The position numbers and the translations under genes were made by a program. From Phytohabitans sp052068095 (lineage in GTDB: Bacteria > Actinomycetota > Actinomycetes > Mycobacteriales > Micromonosporaceae): a stretch of 64,000 nucleotides of DNA. Where the stretch lies: the NCBI RefSeq assembly GCF_052068095.1, contig NZ_JBQHDG010000004.1, forward strand, positions 62,001 to 126,000. Reading direction: 5' to 3'. Numbering within the stretch: position 1 is the first letter of the stretch; each line of letters starts with the position of its first letter. The notes beneath the pieces are model-generated. The model saw only the letters and a list, made by a program, of their open reading frames with translations. It was not told the DNA's origin and ran no database searches. Below, one piece after another: positions 1-9,034 of this stretch.

Positions 1-1
1 G

Positions 2-1261
2 CCCGGCCAGGCGCCGATGAAGTGGAGCTTCGGTGTGGAGGGCAGCCTGGTCGTGGCGCGCAGCGTCCGCGCGCCCGCGTTGCCACAGTCCATCGTGGAC
101 GATCTGGCCAGCGAGCGGGTGGTCCTGCGGCTCGAGGCGGTCCGCGCGCTGGCGCAGCTGTCGACTTCCGACAAGCCTGCGCTAGCCGACCTGGCGACAG
201 TCACGCTGGCTCGCCTGAGCGACACCGATGACAGCGCCCAGGTACGCCGCGCCGCCAGCACCGCCCTCGCCGGCGACACCAAGACGCCGGCGGCCGACGA
301 CGAGCCTGGCACTGACAGCGTGCGGCGCCAGCCCACGGCGCCGGAAGCTGACCAGGCTCCGCCGCGGCCCGCCCCAGCCCCAGCTTCTGCTCCGCCGCCC
401 GCCGCCGTCGGCGAACCAGACGGCGGGACAGCGCCGGCCGCGACGGCAGCCACGGCACGGTCGGCCTCCGGTCACCCGGCAGTGCGGGAGGCGGGCGGCC
501 TCCTTTTGGCCGCCAGCCTGCTCGTCACGATCAGCGTCCTGCTGTACGCGATCGCCGTCTACGGGATCGCCGAGGTGCCCCTCAGCGATGACTGGTACCA
601 CAACCTGGTCTGGGTCGTTCAGGTCGCCGGAGCCGGCCTGTTACTCGCGACTCGACAGTCCCGCTGGGCCTGGTTTCTGCTCGGGGTGCTGGCCTGGGCG
701 TGGGTCGACCTGGCACCGACCCTGCACAGCAGCGTCCAGAGCCATTTCCAGGACGCCTGGGGATTCATGGTCACGGCCGACCTCGTCGCCATCGCCGCGC
801 AGGCATGCCTGGTCGTCGCGATAACCCGCGACCGCACAAACCGGTTTCGCCCCGACGCGATCAGGGCGGCTACCGCGGTGCTGCTGGCCGCACTCGCGCT
901 CACCACAACCCTGCTGCTCGTTCCATTGCTCTACGAGTCATGGCACCTGAACACCGGCGAAGGGACCACGCTACGTGCCTTCGCCGGCATCGCCTGCGCC
1001 GTCGTGATTCCGGCCGTCGTGATCGCCGGGCGCGGCGCGGTCTTCCTGCCGCTCGGATGGCTTCTGGGCGGCGCTGAGCTCACCCTCACCGGATCGGTCA
1101 ACCTCTTCCGGGACGGCACCTCCGACCGCAACTACACGATCCTCACCGTGGTGTGGATCCTGCTGGTCCTCACCACCGCCGCAGCCATCGCGGCCAGCTC
1201 CTTGCTTCGGTCGCGGCCGACGAACCAACCCGCCGAACGAACCGTCAACCCCCGCCGCTAG
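2..1261 (+). CDS. C-terminal part of probable caspase-family protein (5' end outside window)
   Basis: The frame is open to the left edge, so the gene probably begins before the window; an internal ATG lies at position 17. The first visible residues (WSFGVEGSLVVARS) followed by a helical HEAT-like stretch (LRLEAVRALAQL, VRRAASTALAG) resemble the segment after the protease domain in actinobacterial caspase-like (peptidase C14) proteins. That is a memory-based resemblance and the catalytic domain itself is not in view. A Pro/Ala-rich linker of about 60 residues follows, then six or seven hydrophobic segments and a short basic tail, so the C-terminal half is integral membrane. The stop codon lies in a CTAG that also supplies the stop of the convergent gene. 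It could equally be an unrelated HEAT-plus-membrane protein. Confidence 0.45.
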   Translation, partial: PGQAPMKWSFGVEGSLVVARSVRAPALPQSIVDDLASERVVLRLEAVRALAQLSTSDKPALADLATVTLARLSDTDDSAQVRRAASTALAGDTKTPAADDEPGTDSVRRQPTAPEADQAPPRPAPAPASAPPPAAVGEPDGGTAPAATAATARSASGHPAVREAGGLLLAASLLVTISVLLYAIAVYGIAEVPLSDDWYHNLVWVVQVAGAGLLLATRQSRWAWFLLGVLAWAWVDLAPTLHSSVQSHFQDAWGFMVTADLVAIAAQACLVVAITRDRTNRFRPDAIRAATAVLLAALALTTTLLLVPLLYESWHLNTGEGTTLRAFAGIACAVVIPAVVIAGRGAVFLPLGWLLGGAELTLTGSVNLFRDGTSDRNYTILTVVWILLVLTTAAAIAASSLLRSRPTNQPAERTVNPRR

Positions 1262-1854
1262 CCGGTGCCGGCCGAGAGTGACTTGATGGCGAGACGCTCG
1301 TGTGCGGTGCTCGCCATCGGTTGTTTCACCTCGACCATGATGTCGTACTCGCCGATCATCGACAGTGTGGTGACGGCTTGGTAGGTGCCTTTGCGGTTGC
1401 CCAGTTCGGCCATCACGATGGGCCCTTTTCGATGGGACATCGGCATCTCCACCATGTCGGTGTAGGCGACGACCTGTCCCATGCTGATGGGGTCGTAGGA
1501 AACCGGTGCGGTGACCTGCGCGTCGATCTGTACTCGCAGGTTGCCGAGGTGGCGAGCGGTGATGGCGATCGCGGCCTTGGCCTGCTGTTGATGCCCGGCG
1601 TCGCTGTTGGCGGTGGTCGCCGCCGCGGTCGTCGACGCCGGTGGGGACGTCTGGGGGCGGGTGAGTACGAAGGCGACGACGGCCAGGACCAGCGCCAGGC
1701 TCATGCCGACGCTCAGGCCCAGGACGAAGCCTTGCCGGTATCGGCTGTCGTGCGGGTGGGGCCGGCCGCGCCGGGTGGCGCGGCCGGATCCGGTTGTGCG
1801 GCCGGTGGTGCCGCGCATCTCGTCCGGCAGGGTCAGCCTGCCGCGTCGGCTCAC
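1258..1854 (-). CDS. Membrane-anchored FixH/YtkA-like domain protein
   Basis: 198 residues. A basic N-terminus is followed by one transmembrane segment (GLSVGMSLALVLAVVAFVL, about residues 44-62), a Thr/Ala-rich linker and a beta-sandwich-like outer domain that resembles the FixH/YtkA family: paired strands, the sequence VEMPMSHRKGPIVMAELGNRKGTY, and an ending typical of FixH (YDIMVEVKQ). The start is the GTG at 1854. It is preceded by AAGGAGG and overlaps the TGA of the upstream oxidase gene in a GTGA, so translation is probably coupled. FixH-like domains often accompany copper proteins, which suits the neighbour, but the precise role is unknown. A metal-delivery or assembly role for the oxidase is inference. 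Confidence 0.6.
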   Translation of the reverse strand: MSRRGRLTLPDEMRGTTGRTTGSGRATRRGRPHPHDSRYRQGFVLGLSVGMSLALVLAVVAFVLTRPQTSPPASTTAAATTANSDAGHQQQAKAAIAITARHLGNLRVQIDAQVTAPVSYDPISMGQVVAYTDMVEMPMSHRKGPIVMAELGNRKGTYQAVTTLSMIGEYDIMVEVKQPMASTAHERLAIKSLSAGTG

Positions 1855-4800
1855 CACCGCCTCCTTCGCCCCTGCCGCCACCATGCCGCCGGTGCCGCGA
1901 CCCAGGCGAGGGCGGGACGGTGGTCCTGGGTGGTGGCGGCTCCGGTCGCCGTGTTCGGTGGGTGATCGGGCAGGGCTGCCAGGCCGGGCCGTGCGCTGGC
2001 GTGGACCCGGAAGATGCCCCACTGCCCACCGGTGAGGTGCCGGGCGAGGGTGTTGGAGCGGTAGAGGTAGTCGCCGGCGACGCCGCGGCGGCCGCCCGCA
2101 CCGCCGGTGACGGCCGGGTCGAGGACGATGTTGTAGGAGACGCCGGGGTTGAACTGGCCTTGCGACGCGGCGATCTGTGACTGAGGGTCGTTGGGTGACC
2201 GGCGCCAGGTGTGTCCGTTCAGCCCGAAGCTTGTGGACCTGGCGTCACCGACCGCCTGCCCCACCCGGAAGACGGTGCGGTCTCCGGCGTACGCCTCGAA
2301 CAGCGGCGTGGCCGGATCACCGTGTACGGCGGAGCTGAAGATGTTGGTGATGTTCTGGTCCGCGGCGTACCGGTGCGACCATGGCTCGTTGCGGTAGTTG
2401 ATCGAAAACTCGCCCTGGTCCTCGGGGTCGTCGGCCTCTCGGCTCGGGGTGAGCTTCAGGTCGAAGTTGTCCGGGACCGGCTGGTCGTCGGCGGGGTTGC
2501 CGTTGGTGTCCTTGCGGAACAGCGACAGGTCGCTGTTCATGAGCACTATGTTTTCCCGGAAGTCGGGGCCGTTCGGGTCCACGATGATGGCCTGGGTGGT
2601 GCTGGTGCGGGTCTGCCCGGTGGCCGGGTCCACCAAGGGCTGGCCGGTCTTCGGGTCGAGATAGGTCGAGCCGGCGGGTTCGATGACGAGCGCACCGTAC
2701 AGGCCGTGATGCTGATGGTTGGGTACGTCGCCGAAGTCGGTCAGCATCGCCAGGCCGGGTGCGGTGGGTCGGGCGTACCAGCGGTAGGTGATCTGCTCGC
2801 CCGGACCCACGGTGGAGTCGAAGTTGGTGCCGATCGAGCTGCCCGCGGATGGGCTGTGGTAGTCGACCAGCTGTGGTCGCAGGGAGACTCGCGCGCCTAC
2901 CTCCAGCGGCTTGAACCCGGGCACGTTGACCTCGTTGCGTGGAGGCTGGTCCAGGCACGCCGGATAGGTCAGCACGCCGGCCTTGTAGCCCAGTTGGCCC
3001 GGCTCGATGGCTTCGAAGCAGTGTGGTTTGAGCTTGGCCGGGTCGAGCCGGTTGGTGAGCGTCACCTCGATGCAGTCGCCGGCGTTGACCCGCATCGTGA
3101 GCGGCTCGGGCTGTTTCGTGCCGGCCTCGACGGCGGCTCGTTCGTTGTCGAGGACGAACATCCGCCCGTTCGGGTCGTGGTCGCCCGCGGCGTTGTACAC
3201 GATGTCTTTGTGGATGGCCGAGACGGCGAACCGGCGGACCGGGACGGTTATCGTGCCGCCGCTGTTGACCGGGCAGGGCTGGCCGGGATCGAGTGCCGCG
3301 GCGGCGCGGTCGCTCCGCTTCTTGACGCCCGGGGCGGCCGGTGCGCTGCCGCATTCAGGGGGATAGTTGTCCGGCAGCCACGGCAGGTATCCCGGATAGT
3401 TCAGGCGTTCCCAGCACGACTCCACCTGGAACACACCCCACGCGCCGAGGAAGAGGTCGTCGCTGGCACCGTAGGACCACAGGTACTGGAAGCCGCTCTC
3501 GATGCCGGGGATATCGGCGCGGACTTCGAAGTACTCCAGCATGCCGATGTGTTGGGCTTGCACGATATTCGACTCGGGGTCGCGGGGCTCGGACTTCCAT
3601 GGGAAGCGGTCGAGGTTGAACCCGTGCGACTCTTCCTGCGACAGCTGGAATAGTCGGAACTTCGTCTTGTCGCCGTCGTAGGCGCGTAGTTTGGGTGTGC
3701 CGGCGCCGTTGAGTTTCCAGTGGTCGAACAGGTTGGACGGGTCGTCCTGGGCGGTCGACGCGTACTTGGTCCGGGTTGCCTCGAACGGTTGCAGGCCGTA
3801 GTTCACCCCCATGACGCCTTGGTCGTCGGTGCTGGACGGAAACTTGGCCGGGAAGATCGGCACGCCGAATGGGGTGACCAGGGCGTCGTCGTTCGGATCG
3901 TTCGGGTCGGCCGGGCGGAACATCGGCACGTGGTCCTCGATGAACAGCCCATAGCTCTGGTAGTCCTCGCCGTTGGTCTGCCGGCCCAGATAGTCGGTGG
4001 TCGGCTGGCACTTGACGGCCGCCAACGCGCCGACCGAAGCATGGCCCCTGCTGTGGTCTTCGAACGTGCAGCCGGCCGGGTGGATGGTCGAACCCCCGAA
4101 GAGCCCGTTGTCCTGGTGCACGTTGGGGAAGAAGTGGTCGTGGAAGGAGTTGGTGGACGTGTCGTCGTGTACGAAGTTGCGGTAGGTGAATGTCTGGCCG
4201 AAGTCGGCGCCCTGGTCGTAGTTCCAGCCGTTGGCCGCGCCGTCGCTGGACAGCACATCGAACTGCACCATGTGCTGGTGGATACCGACCTCGTTGGTGA
4301 TTTGCGCGCGGTCGAAGACGGTGCCGCCGAACTGTTCCGGTAGCTTGTTCGTCAGTTTGTACACCACACAGTCGCCCACGTTCAGCAACGGCGAGAACGG
4401 TTCGGGGCGCATCACCCCGTTGCGCAAGAAGGACTCGTCCGCGGCGAGCGCGTAGACGCGCGCGTGCGGGTTCTTCCAGTTGAGGTGCGGGCTGTACGTC
4501 GAACTGATCTCGATCGCCACGACGTCGAACGTCTTCACCGGCCGCCCCGCGGGACACGGATCCTGGAAGAACCCGCCGGCGACCTGGGCCCGCGGGTCGG
4601 CCGCTGCCTTCTCGAGCGCGGTCGGCGGAAACACACCGGTCGGCGAACGGTCGGACACCGACAGCGGCGGTTTCGGCGCCTTGAACCCGAACTTGCCCGG
4701 CACGAACAGCGGGAACCCGGGCGCGGCCGCGGTGGGTTCCGGCGGGTCCTGCCGGCCCGTGACCGTCGGGTCGTAGTCGAAGTCCTCCAGCGGCACCAGC

Positions 4801-6539
4801 GCCGGCACCGGGGTGCCGTCCGGATTTGTCCGGGTGCCCCGCTCGCGCTTGTCCAGCGTCCGGTTCAGGCCCCACATGCCGGTCGCGAAATGCGGGTACA
4901 GGTGGCAGTGGAAGATGATGTCGCCGAACGTCGCGCGCTTGTCCAGATGTGCGGAGCCGGCGCCGCCTTCGGCCATCAGCGCGTAGTGCGAGCTGGGCGA
5001 GACGGCCTGCACGTCCAGAACGTTGGTCGTGCTCGTGTGATGGTCGGGCCGCGAGACGGCGGCGAGGCCACCCTCGTCCTTGGGGTCGAACGGCCACCGG
5101 TTGACGTGCCAGTGGAAGGTGTGGGTCTCGAACTCGGCGGGATGCAGCAACCGGATCTGCATCGGCTCGCCCCGGTAGTTGGCGAACACGAGGTCGCCGC
5201 CGCCCGGGTCGCCGTACGCCCACGATGACAGGCTGGTCTCCTCACCGACGCACCGGTTCGCCTTGAAGCCCTGCGCCGCCTGGGTCGCCGCCGGGCAACC
5301 GACCTCCTCCCGGTTGAACCCGGGCTCGGACCGGTAGTTGAACGCGAACCATTCCAACTTCACCGGGACCTCGCCCTGCACGAGCGCGTCCGCGTCACCG
5401 CCACCGAGCGCGGGCAGGGTGCCAGCGGTGAGCTTGGCCAACTGGGCGGCTGTCGGGGTGACGCATTCGTTTCCGCCGGCGTCGTCGCCCGACCGGCAGA
5501 ACCGCGTGAGGATTCCCGGCTCGGCCTCCACCTCGTCATGCATGAACAGCACGTGCTCGCGAAAGTCCGGGGCGTTCGGCTGCTTGACGACCGCCCGGGT
5601 GCCGGATGGCAGTGCTCCGCCGGTGCGCGGATCGACCCAGGTCGCGCCGGCCGGCTCCACGACAATCGCGCCGAACGCGCCGAACGAGTGCGAGCCGATG
5701 AACCGCACCTTGCCGTTGGCGTCCACCGGGCGCGTCTGCTGCGACGAGAAGTCCGCACCGTCCTTGAACTGGAACTCGCCTTCCACCCCCGCGTACAGCC
5801 GGTACGTGATCGTCTGGCCGGGCCTCGCGGTCGAATCCGGGTTGTTGCCCACCACCATGCCGTCCGAGCCGGTGACGTCGTAGTCGAGCCCGTCGAAATG
5901 CATCGACGCGTTCGGCGCGGTGGCCGGATCGAAGTCGTTGTCCGGCTGCGTCGCCGCGGGCGCGAACTCCCGCGGGTTGGGCGTCGCCGTGCCGCGGGCG
6001 CGCAATGTCTCGCCCGGCAGGGTGAAGATCGACGCGTCGCGGTTGAACGAAGGCGCCGGCTCGTTGAGCCGGTTGGTAAACCGCACCTCGACGCAGTCAC
6101 CCAAATTGGCTCGTACCGTCAACGGCTCGATCAGATCTTTCTCGGCCGCCTTCGCCGGGTTGGCCGCGCCCGCGAAGCCCGCCCGGACCGCAGCGATGTT
6201 TTCGTCCAGCACGTACATCCGACCCTCCGGCACCACGTCGCCGAAACGGTTCAGGAAGATCGGTATGTTGATCAGTGACACGTTGAAAACTCGCGGCGTC
6301 TGCCCCTGTGCGCACGGATTACCGGGCGAGGTCGCCACCGGCGGCACCGCCAGCTGCGCGGCGGTGGCCTGACCCACCATCCACAACGCGCCTCCGACCA
6401 GGGCCAACCACAACCCAGCACCCACACCGAGTGCGATCCTGGTCAAGGACGACCTGTGCCGGCCGGCCTTGAACAGCAAAACCGAAAAGATGGCCAGAAC
6501 GATCAACAACGGCGTGAGATCCACCAAATGCGCGGCCAC
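1851..6539 (-). CDS. Giant MnxG-like multicopper oxidase
   Basis: About 1562 residues, far longer than laccase or CueO types (450-600). Two N-terminal transmembrane helices (about residues 7-22 and 35-58) are followed by repeated cupredoxin domains, each opening with a block like GRMYVLDE and GDCVEVRFTN. Copper ligands are visible: HTFHWH at 473-478 (HxxHxH) and HCHLYPHFATGM at 544-555 (HCHxxxHxxxGM, type 1 plus trinuclear ligands), then HQH at 754-756 and HDH at 800-802. A further HQHH lies at 1275-1278. The ligand order is thus reversed relative to three-domain oxidases. Size and order recall the Mn(II) oxidase MnxG; substrate (Mn, Fe or other) is inference. The GTG at 6539 is chosen because GGGGGAGG precedes it, whereas the ATG at 6554 has no ribosome binding site. 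It is translationally coupled to the FixH-like gene. Confidence 0.8.
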   Translation of the reverse strand: MAAHLVDLTPLLIVLAIFSVLLFKAGRHRSSLTRIALGVGAGLWLALVGGALWMVGQATAAQLAVPPVATSPGNPCAQGQTPRVFNVSLINIPIFLNRFGDVVPEGRMYVLDENIAAVRAGFAGAANPAKAAEKDLIEPLTVRANLGDCVEVRFTNRLNEPAPSFNRDASIFTLPGETLRARGTATPNPREFAPAATQPDNDFDPATAPNASMHFDGLDYDVTGSDGMVVGNNPDSTARPGQTITYRLYAGVEGEFQFKDGADFSSQQTRPVDANGKVRFIGSHSFGAFGAIVVEPAGATWVDPRTGGALPSGTRAVVKQPNAPDFREHVLFMHDEVEAEPGILTRFCRSGDDAGGNECVTPTAAQLAKLTAGTLPALGGGDADALVQGEVPVKLEWFAFNYRSEPGFNREEVGCPAATQAAQGFKANRCVGEETSLSSWAYGDPGGGDLVFANYRGEPMQIRLLHPAEFETHTFHWHVNRWPFDPKDEGGLAAVSRPDHHTSTTNVLDVQAVSPSSHYALMAEGGAGSAHLDKRATFGDIIFHCHLYPHFATGMWGLNRTLDKRERGTRTNPDGTPVPALVPLEDFDYDPTVTGRQDPPEPTAAAPGFPLFVPGKFGFKAPKPPLSVSDRSPTGVFPPTALEKAAADPRAQVAGGFFQDPCPAGRPVKTFDVVAIEISSTYSPHLNWKNPHARVYALAADESFLRNGVMRPEPFSPLLNVGDCVVYKLTNKLPEQFGGTVFDRAQITNEVGIHQHMVQFDVLSSDGAANGWNYDQGADFGQTFTYRNFVHDDTSTNSFHDHFFPNVHQDNGLFGGSTIHPAGCTFEDHSRGHASVGALAAVKCQPTTDYLGRQTNGEDYQSYGLFIEDHVPMFRPADPNDPNDDALVTPFGVPIFPAKFPSSTDDQGVMGVNYGLQPFEATRTKYASTAQDDPSNLFDHWKLNGAGTPKLRAYDGDKTKFRLFQLSQEESHGFNLDRFPWKSEPRDPESNIVQAQHIGMLEYFEVRADIPGIESGFQYLWSYGASDDLFLGAWGVFQVESCWERLNYPGYLPWLPDNYPPECGSAPAAPGVKKRSDRAAAALDPGQPCPVNSGGTITVPVRRFAVSAIHKDIVYNAAGDHDPNGRMFVLDNERAAVEAGTKQPEPLTMRVNAGDCIEVTLTNRLDPAKLKPHCFEAIEPGQLGYKAGVLTYPACLDQPPRNEVNVPGFKPLEVGARVSLRPQLVDYHSPSAGSSIGTNFDSTVGPGEQITYRWYARPTAPGLAMLTDFGDVPNHQHHGLYGALVIEPAGSTYLDPKTGQPLVDPATGQTRTSTTQAIIVDPNGPDFRENIVLMNSDLSLFRKDTNGNPADDQPVPDNFDLKLTPSREADDPEDQGEFSINYRNEPWSHRYAADQNITNIFSSAVHGDPATPLFEAYAGDRTVFRVGQAVGDARSTSFGLNGHTWRRSPNDPQSQIAASQGQFNPGVSYNIVLDPAVTGGAGGRRGVAGDYLYRSNTLARHLTGGQWGIFRVHASARPGLAALPDHPPNTATGAATTQDHRPALAWVAAPAAWWRQGRRRRW

Positions 6540-6649
6540 GCGGTCCTCCCCCATGAGGTGTCAGGGGACCGCGGCACGAAGCCACGCACAAACTCCCGTC
6601 GTACTCGCGCGCAGTAGTCCCCCGTTGGCGCACAGTATCGATGGAGCGA

Positions 6650-6678
6650 ATGCTGTCACTGCGCCATCGATGCTGTCA
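6650..6678. repeat. Tandem ATGCTGTCA repeats in the oxidase/sigma divergent region
   Basis: The nine bases ATGCTGTCA occur at 6650-6658 and again at 6670-6678, exactly 20 bp apart, in the 230-bp region between the divergent oxidase and sigma-factor genes. Two helical turns between copies would put both on one face of the DNA, as for a regulator or an ECF promoter element. Function is inference. Confidence 0.35.
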
Positions 6679-6768
6679 ACAGATCGGCTTCGATGCTTCG
6701 CTAATCCGCAACCGCCTACACCAAGGCGAGCCGTGAACCGTTCGGCCGCTTCGACGCGATGAGAGGGT

Positions 6769-7323
6769 GTGAGGGATACGGCTGGCACGCCGAGCGACGT
6801 CGAGTTGCTCGCCGCCATCGCTCGTGGCGACCGGGACGCCTTCGAGGCGCTCTACCGGCGCTATGCGGCGTGGCTGGTGATCCGCCTGCGGTATCGCTGT
6901 GCCGACCACAGCCTCGTCGACGACGTGGTGCAGGAGGCGTTCCTGGCGGTGTGGCGAGGCACCGCGCGGTTCCGCGGCGAGCCGGGTGCTGACGTCGCAG
7001 GCTGGCTGTGGCGGATCGGTTCGCGCCGCCTGATCGACGCGCTGCGCGGCCATGGCGCCCGCGACCGGCTGCTGGGGATGTTGGCCCGGCGGCGGCCGGT
7101 CGAGGAGCCATCGGCGGAGGAGCGTGTGCTGCTCGGCGTCGAGCACGGCGACCTGGCCGGCGCGCTCGCCCGCCTGTCACCGGAGCTGCGCGCGGTGATG
7201 CAGGCGACCGTCATCGACGGCCTCACGACCGCCGAGGCCGCGGTGCTGCTTGGCATACCGGCCGGCACGGTCAAAACCAGGGCGATGCGCGCCCGCCGCC
7301 AGCTGCGCGAGGAGCTGGCGTGA
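6769..7323 (+). CDS. ECF-family RNA polymerase sigma factor
   Basis: 184 residues, the usual length of an ECF sigma factor. Region 2 spans about residues 15-85 (DAFEALYRRYAAWL, VDDVVQEAFLAVW, GWLWRIGSRRLID) and region 4 about 125-180 (LSPELRAVMQATVIDGLTTAEAA, GIPAGTVKTRAMRARRQLREEL). The GTG at 6769 follows GAGAGGG at very short spacing. It heads a tightly coupled operon: its TGA overlaps a possible GTG of the anti-sigma gene, and the ABC-transporter genes follow with four-base overlaps. It probably directs transcription of this operon once released by the zinc-finger protein encoded next. The activating signal cannot be read from the sequence. Confidence 0.9.
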   Translation: MRDTAGTPSDVELLAAIARGDRDAFEALYRRYAAWLVIRLRYRCADHSLVDDVVQEAFLAVWRGTARFRGEPGADVAGWLWRIGSRRLIDALRGHGARDRLLGMLARRRPVEEPSAEERVLLGVEHGDLAGALARLSPELRAVMQATVIDGLTTAEAAVLLGIPAGTVKTRAMRARRQLREELA

Positions 7324-7343
7324 GCGAGCGGGAAGGAGGGGGC

Positions 7344-8162
7344 GTGGACACCGAGTGGCACCTGCCCGACGACGACATCCGCCGATACGTGGCGCAGGCG
7401 CTCGCACCGCCGGCGCTGTGGTCGGCCGACGCACACCTGGCCGCCTGCGCGCGGTGCCGCGCGCGGCTCTCGGGCGCGGTCGAGCCAGAGCTGGTGGGGG
7501 CGGGCTGGCGGCGGCTGGAGGTCGAGCTCGACGCGCCGCGCCCCGGACCGATCGAGCGCCTGTTGGTCAGGGCCGGGGTGCCCGACCACACCGCCCGCCT
7601 CCTGGCCGCGACCCCCTCGCTGCGGCTGTCCTGGCTGGCGGCGGTCACCTCGACCCTGGTGCTGTCCGCGCTGATGGGCAGCCTTGCCGACCCGATCGCC
7701 TTCCTGACCATGGCGCCGCTGCTGCCGGTGGCCGGTGTGGCGCTCTCGTTCGGGCCGCGGGTCGACCCGACATACGAGGTCGCGTTGGTGGCACCGATGC
7801 ACACGTTCCGGCTGCTGTTGCTGCGGTGTGCGGCGGTGCTGTCGGTGACGACGGCGCTCAGCCTGGCGGTGACGCTGGCCGTGCCCGATCTGGGGCTGGT
7901 GGCGATCGGCTGGTTCCTGCCGTCGCTGGCCCTGACCGTGACCTGCCTGGCGCTGACGCCGCGGTTCGGCCCGGTGACCGCCGCGGTCGCGGTCGGCCTG
8001 GGCTGGCTGGCGCTGGTCGGCGCCACAGCCGCGGCGGGCTCGGGCGGATCGCCGGTGTTCGTTCCCGCCGGCCAGGTCGTCCTGGCGTTGGCCACCGTCA
8101 TGGTGGCCGCGTTCCTCGCCCGGCACCGCCGGGCGTTCGAGACATCAAGGAGGTTCAGGTGA
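7344..8162 (+). CDS. Zinc-finger anti-sigma membrane protein
   Basis: 272 residues. The cytoplasmic N-terminus carries the zinc-binding anti-sigma signature H-x3-C-x2-C (HLAACARC, His31, Cys35, Cys38), known from ZAS/RsrA-type anti-sigma factors. It is followed by five or six hydrophobic segments between about residues 90 and 260, more membrane spans than the single one of most anti-sigma factors. The GTG at 7344 is chosen because AAGGAGGGG precedes it at good spacing; an upstream GTG at 7320 overlaps the sigma stop but has no ribosome binding site. Position directly after the sigma gene supports it being the cognate anti-sigma factor. Its TGA overlaps the GTG of the ATPase gene. Confidence 0.82.
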   Translation: MDTEWHLPDDDIRRYVAQALAPPALWSADAHLAACARCRARLSGAVEPELVGAGWRRLEVELDAPRPGPIERLLVRAGVPDHTARLLAATPSLRLSWLAAVTSTLVLSALMGSLADPIAFLTMAPLLPVAGVALSFGPRVDPTYEVALVAPMHTFRLLLLRCAAVLSVTTALSLAVTLAVPDLGLVAIGWFLPSLALTVTCLALTPRFGPVTAAVAVGLGWLALVGATAAAGSGGSPVFVPAGQVVLALATVMVAAFLARHRRAFETSRRFR

Positions 8163-9034
8163 CCGTCACGGCGACCGCTCCGGCCGTCCGGGCGTCCGAC
8201 CTGTCCATGCGATACGGGCGGACCGTCGCCCTCGCCGGTGTGACGTTTTCGCTCACCGACGGGGTGACCGCACTGCTCGGGCCCAACGGCGCGGGCAAGA
8301 CGACGCTGCTGCGGATCGTGGCCACGGCGCTGATCCCGGACAGCGGCGAGCTGACCGTGCTCGGCGCCGACCCGCGCACCGGCGCCGGCCGGCTGTCGGT
8401 CCGCCGCCGGATGGGCTACCTGCCGCAGGATCCGGGCTTCCATCCGGGGTTCACCGCGTTCGAGTTCGTCGACTACGTGGCGATCCTCAAGGAGCTGACC
8501 GACCGGCGGGGCCGGCACGAGGAGGTGAGCCGCGTGCTGGCGGCGGTCGGCTTGCAGGGCCAGCGGGGCAAGCGGATCCGGGCGCTGTCCGGTGGCATGC
8601 GCCAACGGGTGGCGCTGGCCGCCGCGCTGGTCGGCGACCCGGAGCTGCTGATCCTCGACGAGCCGACCGTGGGCCTCGACCCGGAGCAGCGGCTGCGCTT
8701 CCGCGAGATGATCGCCGAGCTGGGCGAGGGCCGCACGGTGCTGCTCTCCACCCACCAGACCGAAGAGGCGATGGCACTGTGCCAGCGCGTGATCGTCCTC
8801 GACCACGGCGAGGTGCGGTTCGCCGGTCCACCGGCCGACCTCGCCGCGCTGGCCGCCGGCCGGGTCTGGACCGGCGGCACCCGCGAGCCGCGCGCGCTGG
8901 CCTCGTGGCGCACCGGCAGCGGGCTATACCGGCACGTCGGCGACCCGCCGCCCGGCGCCGACCTGGTCGACCCCACGGTCGAAGACGGCTACCTGATGCT
9001 CGTCGACGTCGCGTCCGGCAAGGAGGCGGCGTGA
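8159..9034 (+). CDS. ABC transporter ATP-binding protein
   Basis: 291 residues of ABC-2-type ATPase. Walker A is GPNGAGKTT (about residues 39-47), the signature is LSGGMRQR, Walker B is LLILDEPTVGLD and the H-loop is STHQ. The C-terminal 60 residues after the nucleotide-binding domain are an accessory tail ending DGYLMLVDVASGKEAA. The GTG at 8159 lies behind AAGGAGGTT and overlaps the anti-sigma stop. It pairs with the large membrane protein encoded next, also by GTGA overlap. Substrate is not indicated; export linked to the sigma-factor-sensed stress is the likely context. Confidence 0.92.
   Translation: MTVTATAPAVRASDLSMRYGRTVALAGVTFSLTDGVTALLGPNGAGKTTLLRIVATALIPDSGELTVLGADPRTGAGRLSVRRRMGYLPQDPGFHPGFTAFEFVDYVAILKELTDRRGRHEEVSRVLAAVGLQGQRGKRIRALSGGMRQRVALAAALVGDPELLILDEPTVGLDPEQRLRFREMIAELGEGRTVLLSTHQTEEAMALCQRVIVLDHGEVRFAGPPADLAALAAGRVWTGGTREPRALASWRTGSGLYRHVGDPPPGADLVDPTVEDGYLMLVDVASGKEAA

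Noticed and set aside
971..2101. Long minus-strand frame of 376 codons across the 3' ends of the first three genes
   Set aside because: Arg/Pro/Gly-rich translation typical of a GC-rich shadow frame; the FixH-like and oxidase frames explain the region.
2211..3653. 480-codon plus-strand frame opposite the multicopper oxidase
   Set aside because: Antisense shadow; the minus strand has clear copper motifs and coupled genes.
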